Shown in pieces: positions 22,066-33,157 of a stretch of 64,000 nucleotides of DNA. Location of the stretch: positions 150,523,276 to 150,587,275 of the forward strand of contig JAVIAB010000051.1 in NCBI GenBank assembly GCA_032433765.1. Reading direction: 5' to 3'. The translations under genes and the position numbers were made by a program. The notes below the pieces were generated by a model. It was not told where the DNA came from. It saw only the letters and a list, made by a program, of their open reading frames with translations, and searched no databases. Source of the DNA: Megaustenia siamemsis. Its lineage: Eukaryota; Mollusca; Gastropoda; Stylommatophora; Ariophantidae. Position 1 is the stretch's first letter. Each line of letters starts with the position of its first letter.

Positions 22066-22215
22066 TTTATAGACAATTTGAGATATGCTGGTGATACAGT
22101 CTTATCTTTAGGAGCGAAAATGAAGTGCGCACTAGCTCAGACAAAGAATGCACTCCAAATAATGAAATAAGTTGGAAACAATTTCTTGTCTGTGGAAAAG
22201 CGAGTTTTGTCATGT
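22066..22215 (+). mobile_element. LINE reverse transcriptase motif C fragment
   Basis: The translation gives FIDNLRYAGDTVLSLGAKMK, then ALAQTKNALQIMK. This matches the N-N-L-R-Y-A-D-D-T segment of the LINE reverse transcriptases in this window, with Gly for the first catalytic Asp. It is short and lies between R-C and the 28-bp array. Confidence 0.5.
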
Positions 22216-22309
22216 GACGTGCGCTAGTTCTGACATAGACAAATAGCGTCTCTACGATCAAGCAATAGACAAAGAAAATTGTTGGAGGATGAAGAATTGT
22301 GATTTTTGC

Positions 22310-24297
22310 AGAATCATAATAAAGAAAGGTTATTTCCACCAATGCTATAAGAAAGGCTACTTCCAACAAATGCTATAAGAAAGGCTACTTCCAACCAACG
22401 CTAGAAGAAAGGTTACCTCCAACCAACGCTATAAGAAAGGTTACCTCCATAAACGCTAGAAGAAAGGTTACTTCCAAACAACGCTATAAGAAAGGTTACC
22501 TCCAACCAACGCTATAAGAAAGGTTACCTCCAACAAACGCTAGTAGAAAGGTTACTTCCAAACAATGCTATAAGAAAGGTTATTTCCACCAACGCTATAA
22601 GAAAGGTTACTTCTAACCAACGTTATAAGAAAGGTTATTACCAACCAGCGCTGTAAGAAAGGTTGCTTCTAACCAACGCTATAAGAAAGGTTATTACCAA
22701 CCAGCGCTGTAAGAAAGGTTGCTTCTAACCAACGTTATAAGAAAGGTTATTACCAACCAGCGCTGTAAGAAAGGTTGCTTCTAACCAACGCTATAAGAAA
22801 GGTTATTTCCAACCAACGCTATAAGAAAGGTTGCTTCCAACCTACGCTATAAGAAAGGTTACTTCCAACCAACGCTATAAGAAAATGTTATTTCAAACCA
22901 ATGCTATAAAAAAGGTTACTTCTAACCAACGCTATAAGAAAGGTTATTTCCTACCAACGCTATAAGAAAGGTTATTTCCAACCAACGCTATAAGAAAGGT
23001 TGCTTCAAACCTACGCTATAAGAAAGGTTACTTCCAACCAACACTATAGCAAAGGTTATTTCCAACAAACGTTATAAGAAAAGTTGCTTACAACCAAAGC
23101 TATAAGAAAGATTATTTCCAACCAACGTTATATAAAGGTTATTTCCAACGAACGCTATAAGAAAGGTTGTTTCCAACCAACGTTATAAGAAAGGTTACTC
23201 CAACCAACACTATAAGAAACGTTATTTCCAACCAACGCTGTAAGAAAGGTTGCTTCCAACCTACGCTAGAAGAAAGGTTACTTCCAACCAACGCTATAAG
23301 AAAGGTTACTTCAAAGCAACGCTAAAAGAAAGGTTATTTCCAACCAACGCTATAAGAAAGGTTATTTCCAACCAACGCTATAAGAAAGGTTACTTCCAAC
23401 CAACGCTAGAAGAAAGGTTATATCCAACCAGCGCTAGAAGAAATGTTACTTCCTACTAACTCTATAAGAAAGGTTATTTCCAACCAACGCTATAAGAAAG
23501 GTTACTTCCAACCAACGCTAAAAGAAGGGTTATTTCCAACCAACGCTAGAAGAAAGGTTATTTCCAACCAATGCTAGAAGAAAGGTTATTTCCAACCAAC
23601 GCTAGAAGAAAGGTTACTTCCAACCAACGCTCAAAGAAAGGTTATTTCCAACCAACGCTAGAAGAAAGGTTAATTTCCAACCAACGCTATAAGAAAGGTT
23701 ATTTCCAACCAACGCTATAAGATAGGTTGTTTCCAACCAACGCTATAAGAAAGGTTATTTCCAACCAACGCTATAAGATAGGTTATTTCCAACCAACGCT
23801 AGAAGAAAGGTTACTTCCAACCAACGCTATAAGAAAGGTTATATCCAACCAACGCTAGAAGAAAGGTTAATTTCCAACCAACGCTAGAAGAAAGGTTATT
23901 TCCAACCAACGCTAGAAGAAAGGTTATTTCCAACCAACGCTATAAGAAAGGTTATTTTCCAACCAACGCTATAAGAAAGGTTATATCCAACCAACGCTAT
24001 AAGAAAGGTTATATCCAACCAACGCTAGAAGAAAGGTTAATTTCCAACCAACGCTAGAAGAAAGGTTATTTCCAACCAACGCTAGAAGAAAGGTTATTTC
24101 CAACCAACGCTAGAAGAAAGGTTACTTCCAACCAACGCTAGAAGAATAGATGCTTCCAGCCAACGCTCGAAGAAAGGTCACTTCTAACCAACGCTATAAT
24201 AAAGGTTACTTCTAACCAACGCTTTCAGAAAGGTTACTTGCAACTAACGCTATAAGAAAGGTTACATCTAACCAACGCTAGACGAAGGTAACCATCG
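22310..24297. repeat. Minisatellite, 28-bp unit, about 70 copies
   Basis: The unit is aaccaacgctataagaaagg plus ttatttcc, with mixed variants (ataag or agaag; ttact, ttgct or ttatt). Periodicity was checked at 23342 and 23370. Single-base indels shift the phase in several places. The array ends beside a LINE R-C fragment. Confidence 0.97.
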
Positions 24298-24309
24298 ATG
24301 TTTGGTCTG

Positions 24310-24510
24310 ATGATGGGAAAGGAACAGCTGACATTTATTGTGACAATTAGAAAATGGAGGAAACAAGAGGCTTCGGGAAACAGATGGAAAAGTTACAAGA
24401 CAGTTTAAGGAGTGATTTAAAGAAGTCATCAACAAAACTAATAAATAATTGTTGTGATGGAGAGTTGCGGAGAGACATGATCACCTACCCCAGACGGACG
24501 AGATGATTCA
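24310..24510 (+). mobile_element. LINE family R-C, decayed 3' fragment
   Basis: It carries words corresponding to TIRKWRKQEASG and DSLRSDLKKSSTKLINNCCD, then the nucleotide end gcggagagacatgatcaccta. It has no intact frame. Confidence 0.7.
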
Positions 24511-24690
24511 TTATGACATTTCGAATTATTTCGTTTTTTTTTTTTCTTTCTTCATTCTTTTCAACTCTCTTTAACATTTGTATTTTTCCTTACTCTCTCA
24601 GTCACTCATTACTATTGACTTATAACCATTTTGATTATTGCTTCTCCTACTTCTGTATTTATCATGAAACTAGGTAGCGATGTACATCGT
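24511..24690. other. No recognisable feature
   Basis: T-rich sequence between an R-C fragment and the start of the next array. Confidence 0.35.
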
Positions 24691-24968
24691 GATATCGTCC
24701 ACTGATCAACTGAAATCATTTACTGATCAACTGAAATCGTTCATTGATCAACTGACCCAGTGATATCATCAAATAACCAACAGAGATCGTCAACTGACCA
24801 AGTGATATCAATCATCAAATAACCAACAGAGATCGTCAACTGACCAAGTGATATCAATCATCAAATAACCAACAGAGATCGTCAACTGATCAAGTGATAT
24901 CATCAAATAATCAACAGAAAACGTCAACTGACCAAGTGATATCAATCATCAAATAACCAACAGAGATC
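24691..24968. repeat. Minisatellite, about 46-bp unit
   Basis: Units contain atcatcaaataaccaacaga, then gatcgtcaactgaccaagtg and atatca. They follow shorter units of the type gatcaactgaaatcgt. Roughly half of each unit (agatcgtcaactgaccaagt) is related to the 21-bp unit of the adjoining array. Confidence 0.88.
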
Positions 24969-26295
24969 GTCAACTGACATAGTGAGATCGTCCACTGACA
25001 TAGTGAAATCGTCCCCTGACATAGTGAGATCGTCCCCTGACATAGTGAGATCGTCCCCTGACATAGTGAGATCGTCCCCTGACATAGTAAGATCGTCCAC
25101 TGACATAGTGAGATCGTCCACTGACATAGTGAGATCGTCCACTGCACAAGCAAGATCGTCTCCTGACATAGTGAGATCGTCCACTGACATAGTGAGATCG
25201 TCCACTGACATAGTGAGATCGTCCACTGCACAAGCAAGATCGTCCTCTGACATAGTGAGATCGTCCCCTGACATAGTGAGATCGTCCCCTGACATAGTGA
25301 GATCATCCACTGACATAGTGAGATCGTCCACTGACATAGTGAGATCGTCCCCTGACATAGTGAGATCGTCCACTGCACAAGCAAGATCGTCCACTGACAT
25401 AGTGAAATCGTCCACTGACATAGTGAGATCGTCCCCTGACATAGTGAGATCGTCCCCTGACATAGTGAGATCGTCCCCTGACGTAGTGAGATCGTCCCCT
25501 GACATAGTGAGATCGTCCACTGACATAGTGAGATCGTCCCCTGACATAGTGAGATCGTCCCCTGACATAGTGAGATCGTCCACTGCACAAGCAAGTTCGT
25601 CCCCTGACATAGTGAGATCGTCCACTGACATAGTGAGATCGTCCCCTGACATAGTGAGATCGTCCCCTGACATAGTGAGATCGTCCCCTGACATAGTGAG
25701 ATCGTCCCCTGACATAGTGAGATCGTCCACTGACATAGTGAGATCGTCCCCTGACATAGTGAGATCGTCCCCTGACATAGTGAGATCGTCCACTGCACAA
25801 GCAAGATCGTCCCCTGACATAGTGAGATCGTCCACTGACATAGTGAAATCGTCTCCTGACATAGTGAGATCGTCCCCTGACATAGTGAGATCGTCCCCTG
25901 ACATAGTGAGATCGTCCACTGCACAAGCAAGATCGTCCACTGACATAGTGAGATCGTCCACTGACATAGTGAGATCGTCCCCTGACATAGTGAGATCGTC
26001 CCCTGACATAGTGAGTTCGTCCCCTGACATAGTGAGATCGTCCCCTGACATAGTGAGATCGTCCCCTGACATAGTGAGATCGTAAACTGACATAGTGAGA
26101 TCGGCTACTGACATAGTGAGATCGTCCACTGACATAATGAGATCGTCCACTGACATAATGAGATCGTCTACTGACATAGTGAGATCGTCTACTGACATAG
26201 TGAGATCGTCTACTGACATAGTGAGATCGTCCACTGACATAATGAGATCGTCCACTGACATAATGAGATCGTCTACTGACATAGTGAGATCGTGC
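24969..26295. repeat. Minisatellite, 21-bp unit, about 63 copies, with higher-order structure
   Basis: The unit is gatcgtcccctgacatagtg plus a, with ccact and ccct variants. A distinct variant with gcacaagcaa replaces the tgacatagtga part at 25144, 25228, 25375, 25585, 25795 and 25921. These spacings are all multiples of 21, including two successive 210-bp intervals. Because 21 is a multiple of three, frames on both strands stay open for hundreds of codons (RSSPDIV on plus; MSGDDLT, LCQGTIS and HYVRGRS on minus). I treat none as a gene. Confidence 0.97.
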
Positions 26296-26551
26296 GCGAG
26301 CTCTATTTTGTTCGAGCAGCTGTCAACTGTTATGGGCTGTTGTTTTAGATTTCAACTGCCAAGAGTTCTTTAAAGTGTGCAAGTGAACACGGGCATTCCT
26401 GTTTATTTATGTATATTTTGTATATTTTTTTCGGAGAGGGCTAGACATCGGATCTCCCTACCAAATAGATCAGGGAAGCTAACATCACGAAGGAACCACG
26501 AATTAATGTTTCCTACTTTAGGTAAAAAAATATAATAATAATAATAATAAT
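26296..26551. other. Unassigned, ends with (AAT)n
   Basis: No feature is seen until the AAT microsatellite at about 26531-26557, just before LINE R-A. Confidence 0.4.
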
Positions 26552-26850
26552 AATAATTATGCAAATATACCAGTCAAATACCAGTGGATAGAGAGATACA
26601 GCGTAGACGATGGCGCTGCATAGGACACACACTGCGGAAGCCAACTGAGAGTATTACACAACAGGCCCATTTTTGGAATCCCCAGGGGAAAAGACAACGA
26701 GGAAGACCAAAGAATTCTTGGAGAAGACAGACAGAAGCAGAGGTGAAGATGATGGGGAAGACATGGAATGATCTTAAAAGAATGGCAAGAAACAGAACAG
26801 ATTGGAAAGTGTTTGTTGAAGATTTATGCTCCGCAGGGAGCTGAACGGTA
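26552..26850 (+). mobile_element. LINE family R-A, best-preserved 3' end
   Basis: The open frame 26584-26844 encodes DREIQRRRWRCIGHTLRKPT, then ESITQQAHFWNPQGKRQRGR, PKNSWRRQTEAEVKMMGKTW, NDLKRMARNRTDWKVFVEDL and CSAGS, followed by a stop. This is the complete C-terminal domain of a LINE ORF2 without internal breaks. It is strongly 5' truncated. Confidence 0.88.
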
Positions 26851-28487
26851 GAAGTAGGAGAAGAAAAATCCCACCACCTGTGGTGAGCTGTGCACCCGAG
26901 TGGTTCCTGCCCAGAGGCCGACGTGACACCTCCAGACCACCAGGTTCGTTTATTTATATCTTCATATATTTTTTTTCCCTTTCTGTGCCATATCTTTACT
27001 TTTCTCCGTCTCTCTGCCTCTAACTTTGTCTCTCAGTATCATTTTATCATTTTTAACCACTTTCTGTTTTACTCTTTATCTTATCTTTACATCTCATTAA
27101 TCCTTCATTTCTCTGCCTCTAACTTTGTCCCTCAGTATGAGTATCTATTTACCACCATTAACCACTCTCTGTGCCTTTATTTATATCTCTTTTACACTTT
27201 CCTCATATATATATATATTTCCCAATCTCTCTTTCTTTTTCATACTCTAAGTCCAATAACTCCTATTTTCTGCCACCAATATTTGTTTTCATTCAAATAA
27301 CGACAAAATTAAACAAAATTATAAGAGAAATTCTCATAACAACCTGTATGTTTGATTGCTTGAATTATGTCAGAAAGTGATAAAAATTCGATGGCATGAA
27401 AAAAAAAAGAAGTCGTAAGTGAAAGAAGCAGAACAGAAGTGTGTCAATTTTTCTTGTTAATTACAACCGTTAATGATGCCCACAAGAGATAAAGCGAAGG
27501 TGGAGTCTTGATAATGACAAACATTATCAATATAGGAATAAATAATCTCGGTGATATATTCATTTCTTTCACTGCATCACTTTTATCGTGTCATTATTCT
27601 TGTTATTGTCATATTGGCACGGATCGATGTTATCATTCATATCACCAAGATCGTTAACCCTTCCATCACCACTGAAGACAATCAACATAAGACGTGCCTG
27701 GTTTTATCTGGCGGCCATAAATGTACCGGAAATTGCAAACTTCAATAAGCGTCGGTTCAGAAAGTAATCAGCCGGTTCACTGACTTAAATGATCCTTGTA
27801 GTTTGCGATGATGATTCGACACTATGGTTATGTTTAAGCTTCACCGCCTCGGTTCTAATGACCCATTCTCATCTGATTCTTTATTTGCATTTCGACAAGA
27901 AAATAGAAAAACTTGTAATTGTCATAGCTACTAAAAGTTGCAATAAATTGCTTTTACTAACATTTGTAGAGATTGCTTTTCATGTTGTCATTTGTATTGC
28001 TCGGTTGCGCTCTCAAGTAAATACGTCTTAACTGCTGCTCGTTAATAGAAGTTATGTAAAAAAAAAAAAAAAAAACTGGTGTGTGAGCCTAGCTGAACTT
28101 CAAGTATTACTAAAACGTCAAACATTATCAGGGTTGTAAAGAAGCGTAGACAGAAACCGGTCACGCTTCGAGGGAAGCGCAAAAGAAATATGGAATTAGT
28201 GTTAATATTTTTCTTAACCGATGAAGTGGTCAAAACTACGCCTGGTTGTCTTTCTTTCCAAGAAGTATAAAACAAACTGCCGTACCCAGTTAAGATTGAA
28301 TATCTAAAATGCGATCCTGGTCGATGTAAAGTGATTGGTAAATCTAATCATAATTCTCCTTTTGGTATTTAATATCAGAATCATCTCCCTCTAAAACGCG
28401 TAAAGACTCTTCAAATTGATACATGTTTGAATAAAATAAAAAAAGAAAGACTAAGGCAAAAGGCACACTCGAAAATACCTTCATACA
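26851..28487. other. No recognisable feature
   Basis: A gap of about 1.6 kb. It is pyrimidine-rich at 26940-27300, with words such as ctctgcctctaactttgtc repeated at about 27010 and 27112. The rest is AT-rich. I find no LINE, SINE or convincing exon. Confidence 0.4.
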
Positions 28488-28690
28488 ATTGTGTCTGCCT
28501 GTCTGTTTGTCTGTGTATCTCTGTAGTATGTCTGATTGCTTACCCACCAATCTGACTGCTTGTCTTTCTATCTGCCTGTCGATTCTTCCAACTATAGATA
28601 CATCTATCTGTAAATATATCATTCATTAGTGTACTCACTCATTCATTTATCAATCCAGATATCCATAAATCTATCTATCGAATTGTTAAA
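28488..28690. repeat. Decayed TCTG/TCTA simple repeat
   Basis: Short ctgtctgtttgtctg-like and atctatct-like words without a fixed phase. Confidence 0.5.
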
Positions 28691-28699
28691 CCATTTGTC

Positions 28700-29065
28700 T
28701 ATCTAACTACTTGTACATGTTCCTATACACCATTTATCTAACTACTTGTACATGTTCCTATGAACCATTTATCTAACTACTTGTACATGTTCCTATGAAC
28801 CATTTATCTAACTACTTTTACATGTTCCTATAAAACCATTTATCTAAATACTTGTACATGTTCCTATAAAACCATTTATCTAAATACTTGTACATGTTCC
28901 TATAAAACCATTTATCTAACTACTTGTACATGTTCCTATAAAACCATTTATCTAAATACTTGTACGTGTTCCTATAAAACCATTTATGTACCTAAAGGCA
29001 TGTACATGTTCCTATAAAATCATTTAACTAACTACTTGTACATGTTCCTATAACATCATTTATCT
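28700..29065. repeat. Minisatellite, 35-36-bp unit, about 10 copies
   Basis: The unit is accatttatctaactacttg then tacatgttcctataa. Spacing of 35 was checked at 28748 and 28783, and later units gain one A. Confidence 0.93.
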
Positions 29066-29222
29066 GCGTGGACACACTTGACTAAGCCAGACCCATACTC
29101 ACGTGCACTCAGCTGTCTTCTCGATGACTTAAAGTCTTGAGTGTGTTATGTATGAGCTCTGGCAGGAGTATAAAGATGTTTGAGAGACGAACACTGCTGA
29201 GAGAGACAATAAAGATAAGCAC

Positions 29223-29226
<4 letters not shown>

Positions 29227-29264
<38 letters not shown>

Positions 29265-29740
29265 ACAACGAATGTCGTCTCCGCATCGGAAGTTGGCTAC
29301 CATGGAGCGCCTTTCTGCTCTTGCTTTGATGGTGCAAGTTGTCATAGGCTGTCTTGTCCATTTTTTTAATGTTACTCGTCCATGTTAGTCTTGGTCTGTT
29401 TCTATTACCCTGTATTTTCCCATCCAATATTACTTTTAGTAGGTTGTTGTGTCTTTTAACATGCCCCAAAAATTTCATTTGTCTTGTTCTAATTGTGTTT
29501 AGTAGTTCTCTTTTAATTTTTAGTTGTTTTAAAATCTCATCATTTGTTCACTTCTTTCCATCTAATTCTACCTATTTTTCTATAAATGCACCTTTCAAAG
29601 GCTTCACTTTTCTGTTCTGTTTTCTTGTTTAATGTCCTTGTCTCAGCACCATGCAAGAATATTGAGGAATATATAACATTTTGCTATTCTTAGTTTTAGC
29701 CCTGTTATTTGTTTTGATGTTAGTTTACTTTTTATGCATT
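29227..29740 (-). mobile_element. LINE family R-B, 3' part with (ATG)n tail
   Basis: The minus strand encodes MKFLGHVKRHNNLLKVILDG, then KIQGNRNRPRLTWTSNIKKM and a C-terminal stretch ending RRRHS, followed by the (ATG)n tail at 29227-29268. Upstream on the minus strand (29500-29740) are decayed pieces of the TSKQ and KLRIAKCY region. The tail at the element's 3' end shows the microsatellite is part of the insertion. Confidence 0.85.
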
Positions 29741-31074
29741 AAAATGAAGGCACAAATATAAAACTGTATTAAATATGACGCGAAGCCACGGGTAGAGCTG
29801 TAGAGAACATGTAATATAAAAATACAATTGTATAAAGCTGGTAAATCAGTAGAGAGATGAGATAACTACACCGTTTCGTCAAGAACCTTCGATAGGTACA
29901 CAATAACAAATATAAAGACAATAGCTAAATGGCAGCTTGTGTCAAATCAGAAAATGACCGAAGAAAAACAGTAGCCAGGATTTATGTGTTTGTTGGTCAC
30001 ATGGTAGGTAGTCAATAGACCAGGTAGGATCTTGAAGGCCAAAGAGGAGCCAAACATAAAAAGGAAGGAACTGAAAGGAGAAAGGGTTCCTTGAGGGTAA
30101 ATGGAGGGAGAGGTCAAATAGAGTAGGAGGGAAAAGAGAAAACAAGGATGGTAAAAAGGGGGTGGGGGAAGAGGGACGGGAGAGATGATAAAGATAACAA
30201 AGTGAGGGATACAGATAGGACGTAGGAGAGAGTGAAGAGAAGGGCAGTGGGAAGGCCAAAAAGTAGTAGTTTGTCTCGTCTCTCTATTAATTTGATTTAG
30301 CAGCATGATACTATGTTATGTTTGTTTGACATGAGACAATATTGCACAAACGTGTAGGAACCACTTCAGTCATGAAGACAAACACTAGGTCCTTGTTTAT
30401 TAATTGTCGGTTCCAATAGTCTCATGCAGTTCACGATCTTCTATCAGTCTCTATGACATGACGTCGATTGTCACACTGACGTCATTAATGATTGGAAGCA
30501 CGAAGGTCTGGGCCAGGTAACCGGTGTGTTTGTTTATTTGTTGCATGAATGAATATACAAAGTGTGGCTATATAGAAGCCATGACGCAACATATGATAGG
30601 AAACTTTATACAGAGCTTTGCACCAGAAGGCGATCTGATCATCATAGAACGAGGATAAGACGAGCAAGTACTTGGACCCTTCAGCTTCTTTATAGCATGA
30701 TTGTATTTAATATAAATATGATAAAGGTAAATAATATAAGACTCACCGTGACGATAGCAGTTAGCGTTTATGCACTCATTTAATTAATCATGAAGATGTA
30801 AATGATAAGAAACAAATAATATTAAGAGCAGAAGAGCCAGTAGTTCCCTTTGTCTTTCAGTTAATCCGGTTACTGGGTCAGTTGTTATTTTATGTTGATT
30901 GGACATCTTCTCAAGAAATTCTTGATTAAATTGAACATTCAATCCCAGATTGATGATGATTTTATGTGTATGTCAGTAACGACTTGATGTCAGGAACATT
31001 ACTTTTAATGGCACGAGCCATCGAATCTTAGACTTGATTTACTGCTACCCGATATAATTGTGGAACATCAGCGG
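29741..31074. other. No gene seen; purine-rich block and G4 motif
   Basis: The stretch 30040-30255 is unusually purine-rich on the plus strand. The canonical quadruplex-type string gggggtgggggaagagggac plus ggg lies at about 30158-30180. No coding or mobile element similarity is recognised. Confidence 0.4.
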
Positions 31075-31200
31075 TGTAGTGGTCATCGCGCTGGCTTAGC
31101 GATATAGTGAACACTAGTTCAATGCCGCCTTCATACTCTCAGTCGACGCTGCTGAATTTAAAAAAACAAAAAACTGTGACTATCAGTGACAGGGAAGATA
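31075..31200 (+). mobile_element. Possible degenerate tRNA-derived SINE
   Basis: The word gtgtagtggtcatcgcgctg resembles an A box region, and agttcaatgccgcc, about 40 bases downstream, resembles a B box. The body could not be aligned to the other SINEs here. Confidence 0.35.
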
Positions 31201-31424
31201 TCAAAATCTGAAGAAGATAACTGCCCCTGCAACTCGTCAAAGTTCATCCCGAAACGATGTAGTATAACACAAGATGCCCTCGATTAACCTCGTGGTTGAT
31301 TCTAAAAAAAGCCACGACTTTTAACTGGTACAACTTTAGTGAAACCAAAACCAATTTTATCATAAAGAAAGAAACAAAAACTATGCTTCGTCTTGTCGAC
31401 GTGAATATTCTGTCCACATTATTT

Positions 31425-31515
31425 TAAACCCACCATAATTTTTTTGGGTACGATGGTCAGTATTACGCCAGTGCTGTATTTCTTTGCTGCAAGTATTTGA
31501 TATCCATTTTTTTTA
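31425..31515 (-). mobile_element. SINE family A, decayed internal fragment
   Basis: The string ttttttgggtacgatggtca, then gtattacgccagtgct, aligns with ggggtaatgtggtcggtatt, then acgcccgtgcc, in the minus-strand copy at 53203-53462. The head and tail are not recognisable. Confidence 0.5.
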
Positions 31516-31639
31516 AATTTTTGCGTTCGCCAGCTTTCACCTCTGACGCAGTCCCTATAGACTAGGAACTAAATTTTGCGAGTTACTTTATTTTTTCCCT
31601 GGCAGCCGTGTGCACAGGGGTCACTCGCCGTACAGGCAG

Positions 31640-31845
31640 ATAACTCCGTCTTTCAAAGTGCTCATATTTTTTCCGCCCCTGAGTAATTGACGTTTCAAGC
31701 CGGACCTCGCTGCTGAGACCAGGGGTGGTTGCCGTAGAGGAAATCATAAATAAAAATTCTAACTGGTGCAGCCGGGATTTGAACCCACAACCTCTCTGTC
31801 TCGAGACCGGCTTGAGACCAACCAGTCCTCCATTGATATCCATAA
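31640..31845 (-). mobile_element. tRNA-derived SINE, third family
   Basis: Read on the minus strand, a tRNA-like head contains the pol III B box gggttcaaatccc (31773-31786 on plus as gggatttgaaccc) and then ggctgcaccag. A body of about 130 bp follows. No second copy is present in this window, so the family status is inferred from the head alone. Confidence 0.55.
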
Positions 31846-31851
31846 TAAGGT

Positions 31852-31892
31852 TTGATGAACGTAGATGAACGTAGATGAACGTAGATGAACGT
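31852..31892. repeat. 10-bp tandem repeat, about 4 copies
   Basis: The unit is gatgaacgta. Confidence 0.9.
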
Positions 31893-32119
31893 CAGCTGAT
31901 AAAGAATCAGAAGTCTAGTCTTCCGCAGACTCTCGATTCCTACACATTTTACGTAAAATAACGTCATAACATTAAGTGTGTTGTAGCTTACAGTCGAGAA
32001 GTTAATCCTTTCTGCATTTCTACAGATTCTCGAACAACTTTAATCTGCTATGACCACCGCCCGGTGTGAATCTCTGAAAACTTTCAGTTAACTTCTAATG
32101 TAACACTTGTCAGAATAAG
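31893..32119. other. No recognisable feature
   Basis: Short unassigned stretch before the 12-bp array. Confidence 0.35.
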
Positions 32120-32875
32120 AAATGATGTCATGAATGATGTATTGAATGATGTCACGAATGATGTCATGAATGAAGTATTGAATGATGTCACTAATGATGT
32201 ATTGAATGATGTCATAAATGAAGTATTGAATGATGTCACTTATGATGTATTGAATGATGTCATAAATGAAGTATTGAATGATGTCACTAATGATATATTG
32301 AATGATGGCATGAATGAAGTATTGAATGATGTCATGAATGAAATATTGAATGATGTCACTAATGATGTATTGAATGTCATGAATGATGGCATGATTAATG
32401 TATTGAATGATGTCATGAATGATGTATTGAATGATGTTATGAATGATGTATTGAATGGTGTCATGAATGATGTATGAATGGTGTCATGAATGGTGTATTT
32501 AATAATGTCATGAATGATGTATTGAATGATTGCCATGAATGATGTATTGAATGATGTTATGAATGATGTATTGAATGGTGTCATGAATGGTGTCATGAAT
32601 GGTGTTTTTAATGATGTCATAAATGATGTATTGAATGATGTCATGAATGATGTATTGAATGATGTTATGAATGATGTATTGAATGGTGTCATGAATGATG
32701 TATTGAATGGTGTCATGAATGGTGTATTTAATGATGTCATGAATGATCTATAGAATGATTACCATGAACGATGTCGTGAATGATGTAATGGATGATGTAT
32801 TGAATTATGTATTGAATGATGTCATAAATGGTGTATTGAATGATGTCATGAATGATGTCATGAATGATGTAACGA
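32120..32875. repeat. Minisatellite, 12-bp unit arranged in 24-bp pairs
   Basis: Alternating units gtcatgaatgat and gtattgaatgat. The period is a multiple of three, so MNDVLNDV-type frames stay open on plus and MTSFNTSF-type frames on minus. The array passes directly into a LINE fragment. Confidence 0.95.
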
Positions 32876-33155
32876 GGGAAAGAATGGGCCCTAAACCAAT
32901 CCTAAACTACGAGTACGTACAGAAACAAGAAATAAAATGGTTTGCCCATCGGAATGCCACGTGATTCCTTACTATATACAGCATATTTGACATGAAGAGA
33001 ATGAAGAACAACAAGAGACAGGGCGAGAGTAAGATGGACCAAAAATGTCAAAGAAACGCTACAATATCAAGTGACCATGACTGAAGCTGCCAGGAGAGCG
33101 ATAACTTTTATATGCCCTGACCTTGAATTGGTAGAAGAAGAAGTAACACTTTAAC
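32876..33155 (+). mobile_element. LINE family R-E, C-terminal fragment
   Basis: It begins ERMGPKPILNYEYVQKQEIK, then WFAHRNAT, with a shifted continuation RVRWTKNVKETLQYQVTMTE and AARRAITF. This is the order of LINE ORF2 C-termini (W-F-x-H, then a basic R-W region, then the last helix). It lies exactly between the 12-bp and 52-bp arrays. The minus copy at 39690-40165 belongs to the same family. Confidence 0.7.
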
Positions 33156-33157
33156 CC

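Noticed and set aside
24942..26282. 446-, 367- and 339-codon frames over the 21-bp array
   Set aside because: The period is a multiple of three, so frames stay open on both strands. There is no asymmetry between frames and no recognisable protein.
29137..29388. 83-codon frame with a His run
   Set aside because: It is the antisense of a LINE R-B end, and the His run is the translated ATG/ATC microsatellite tail.
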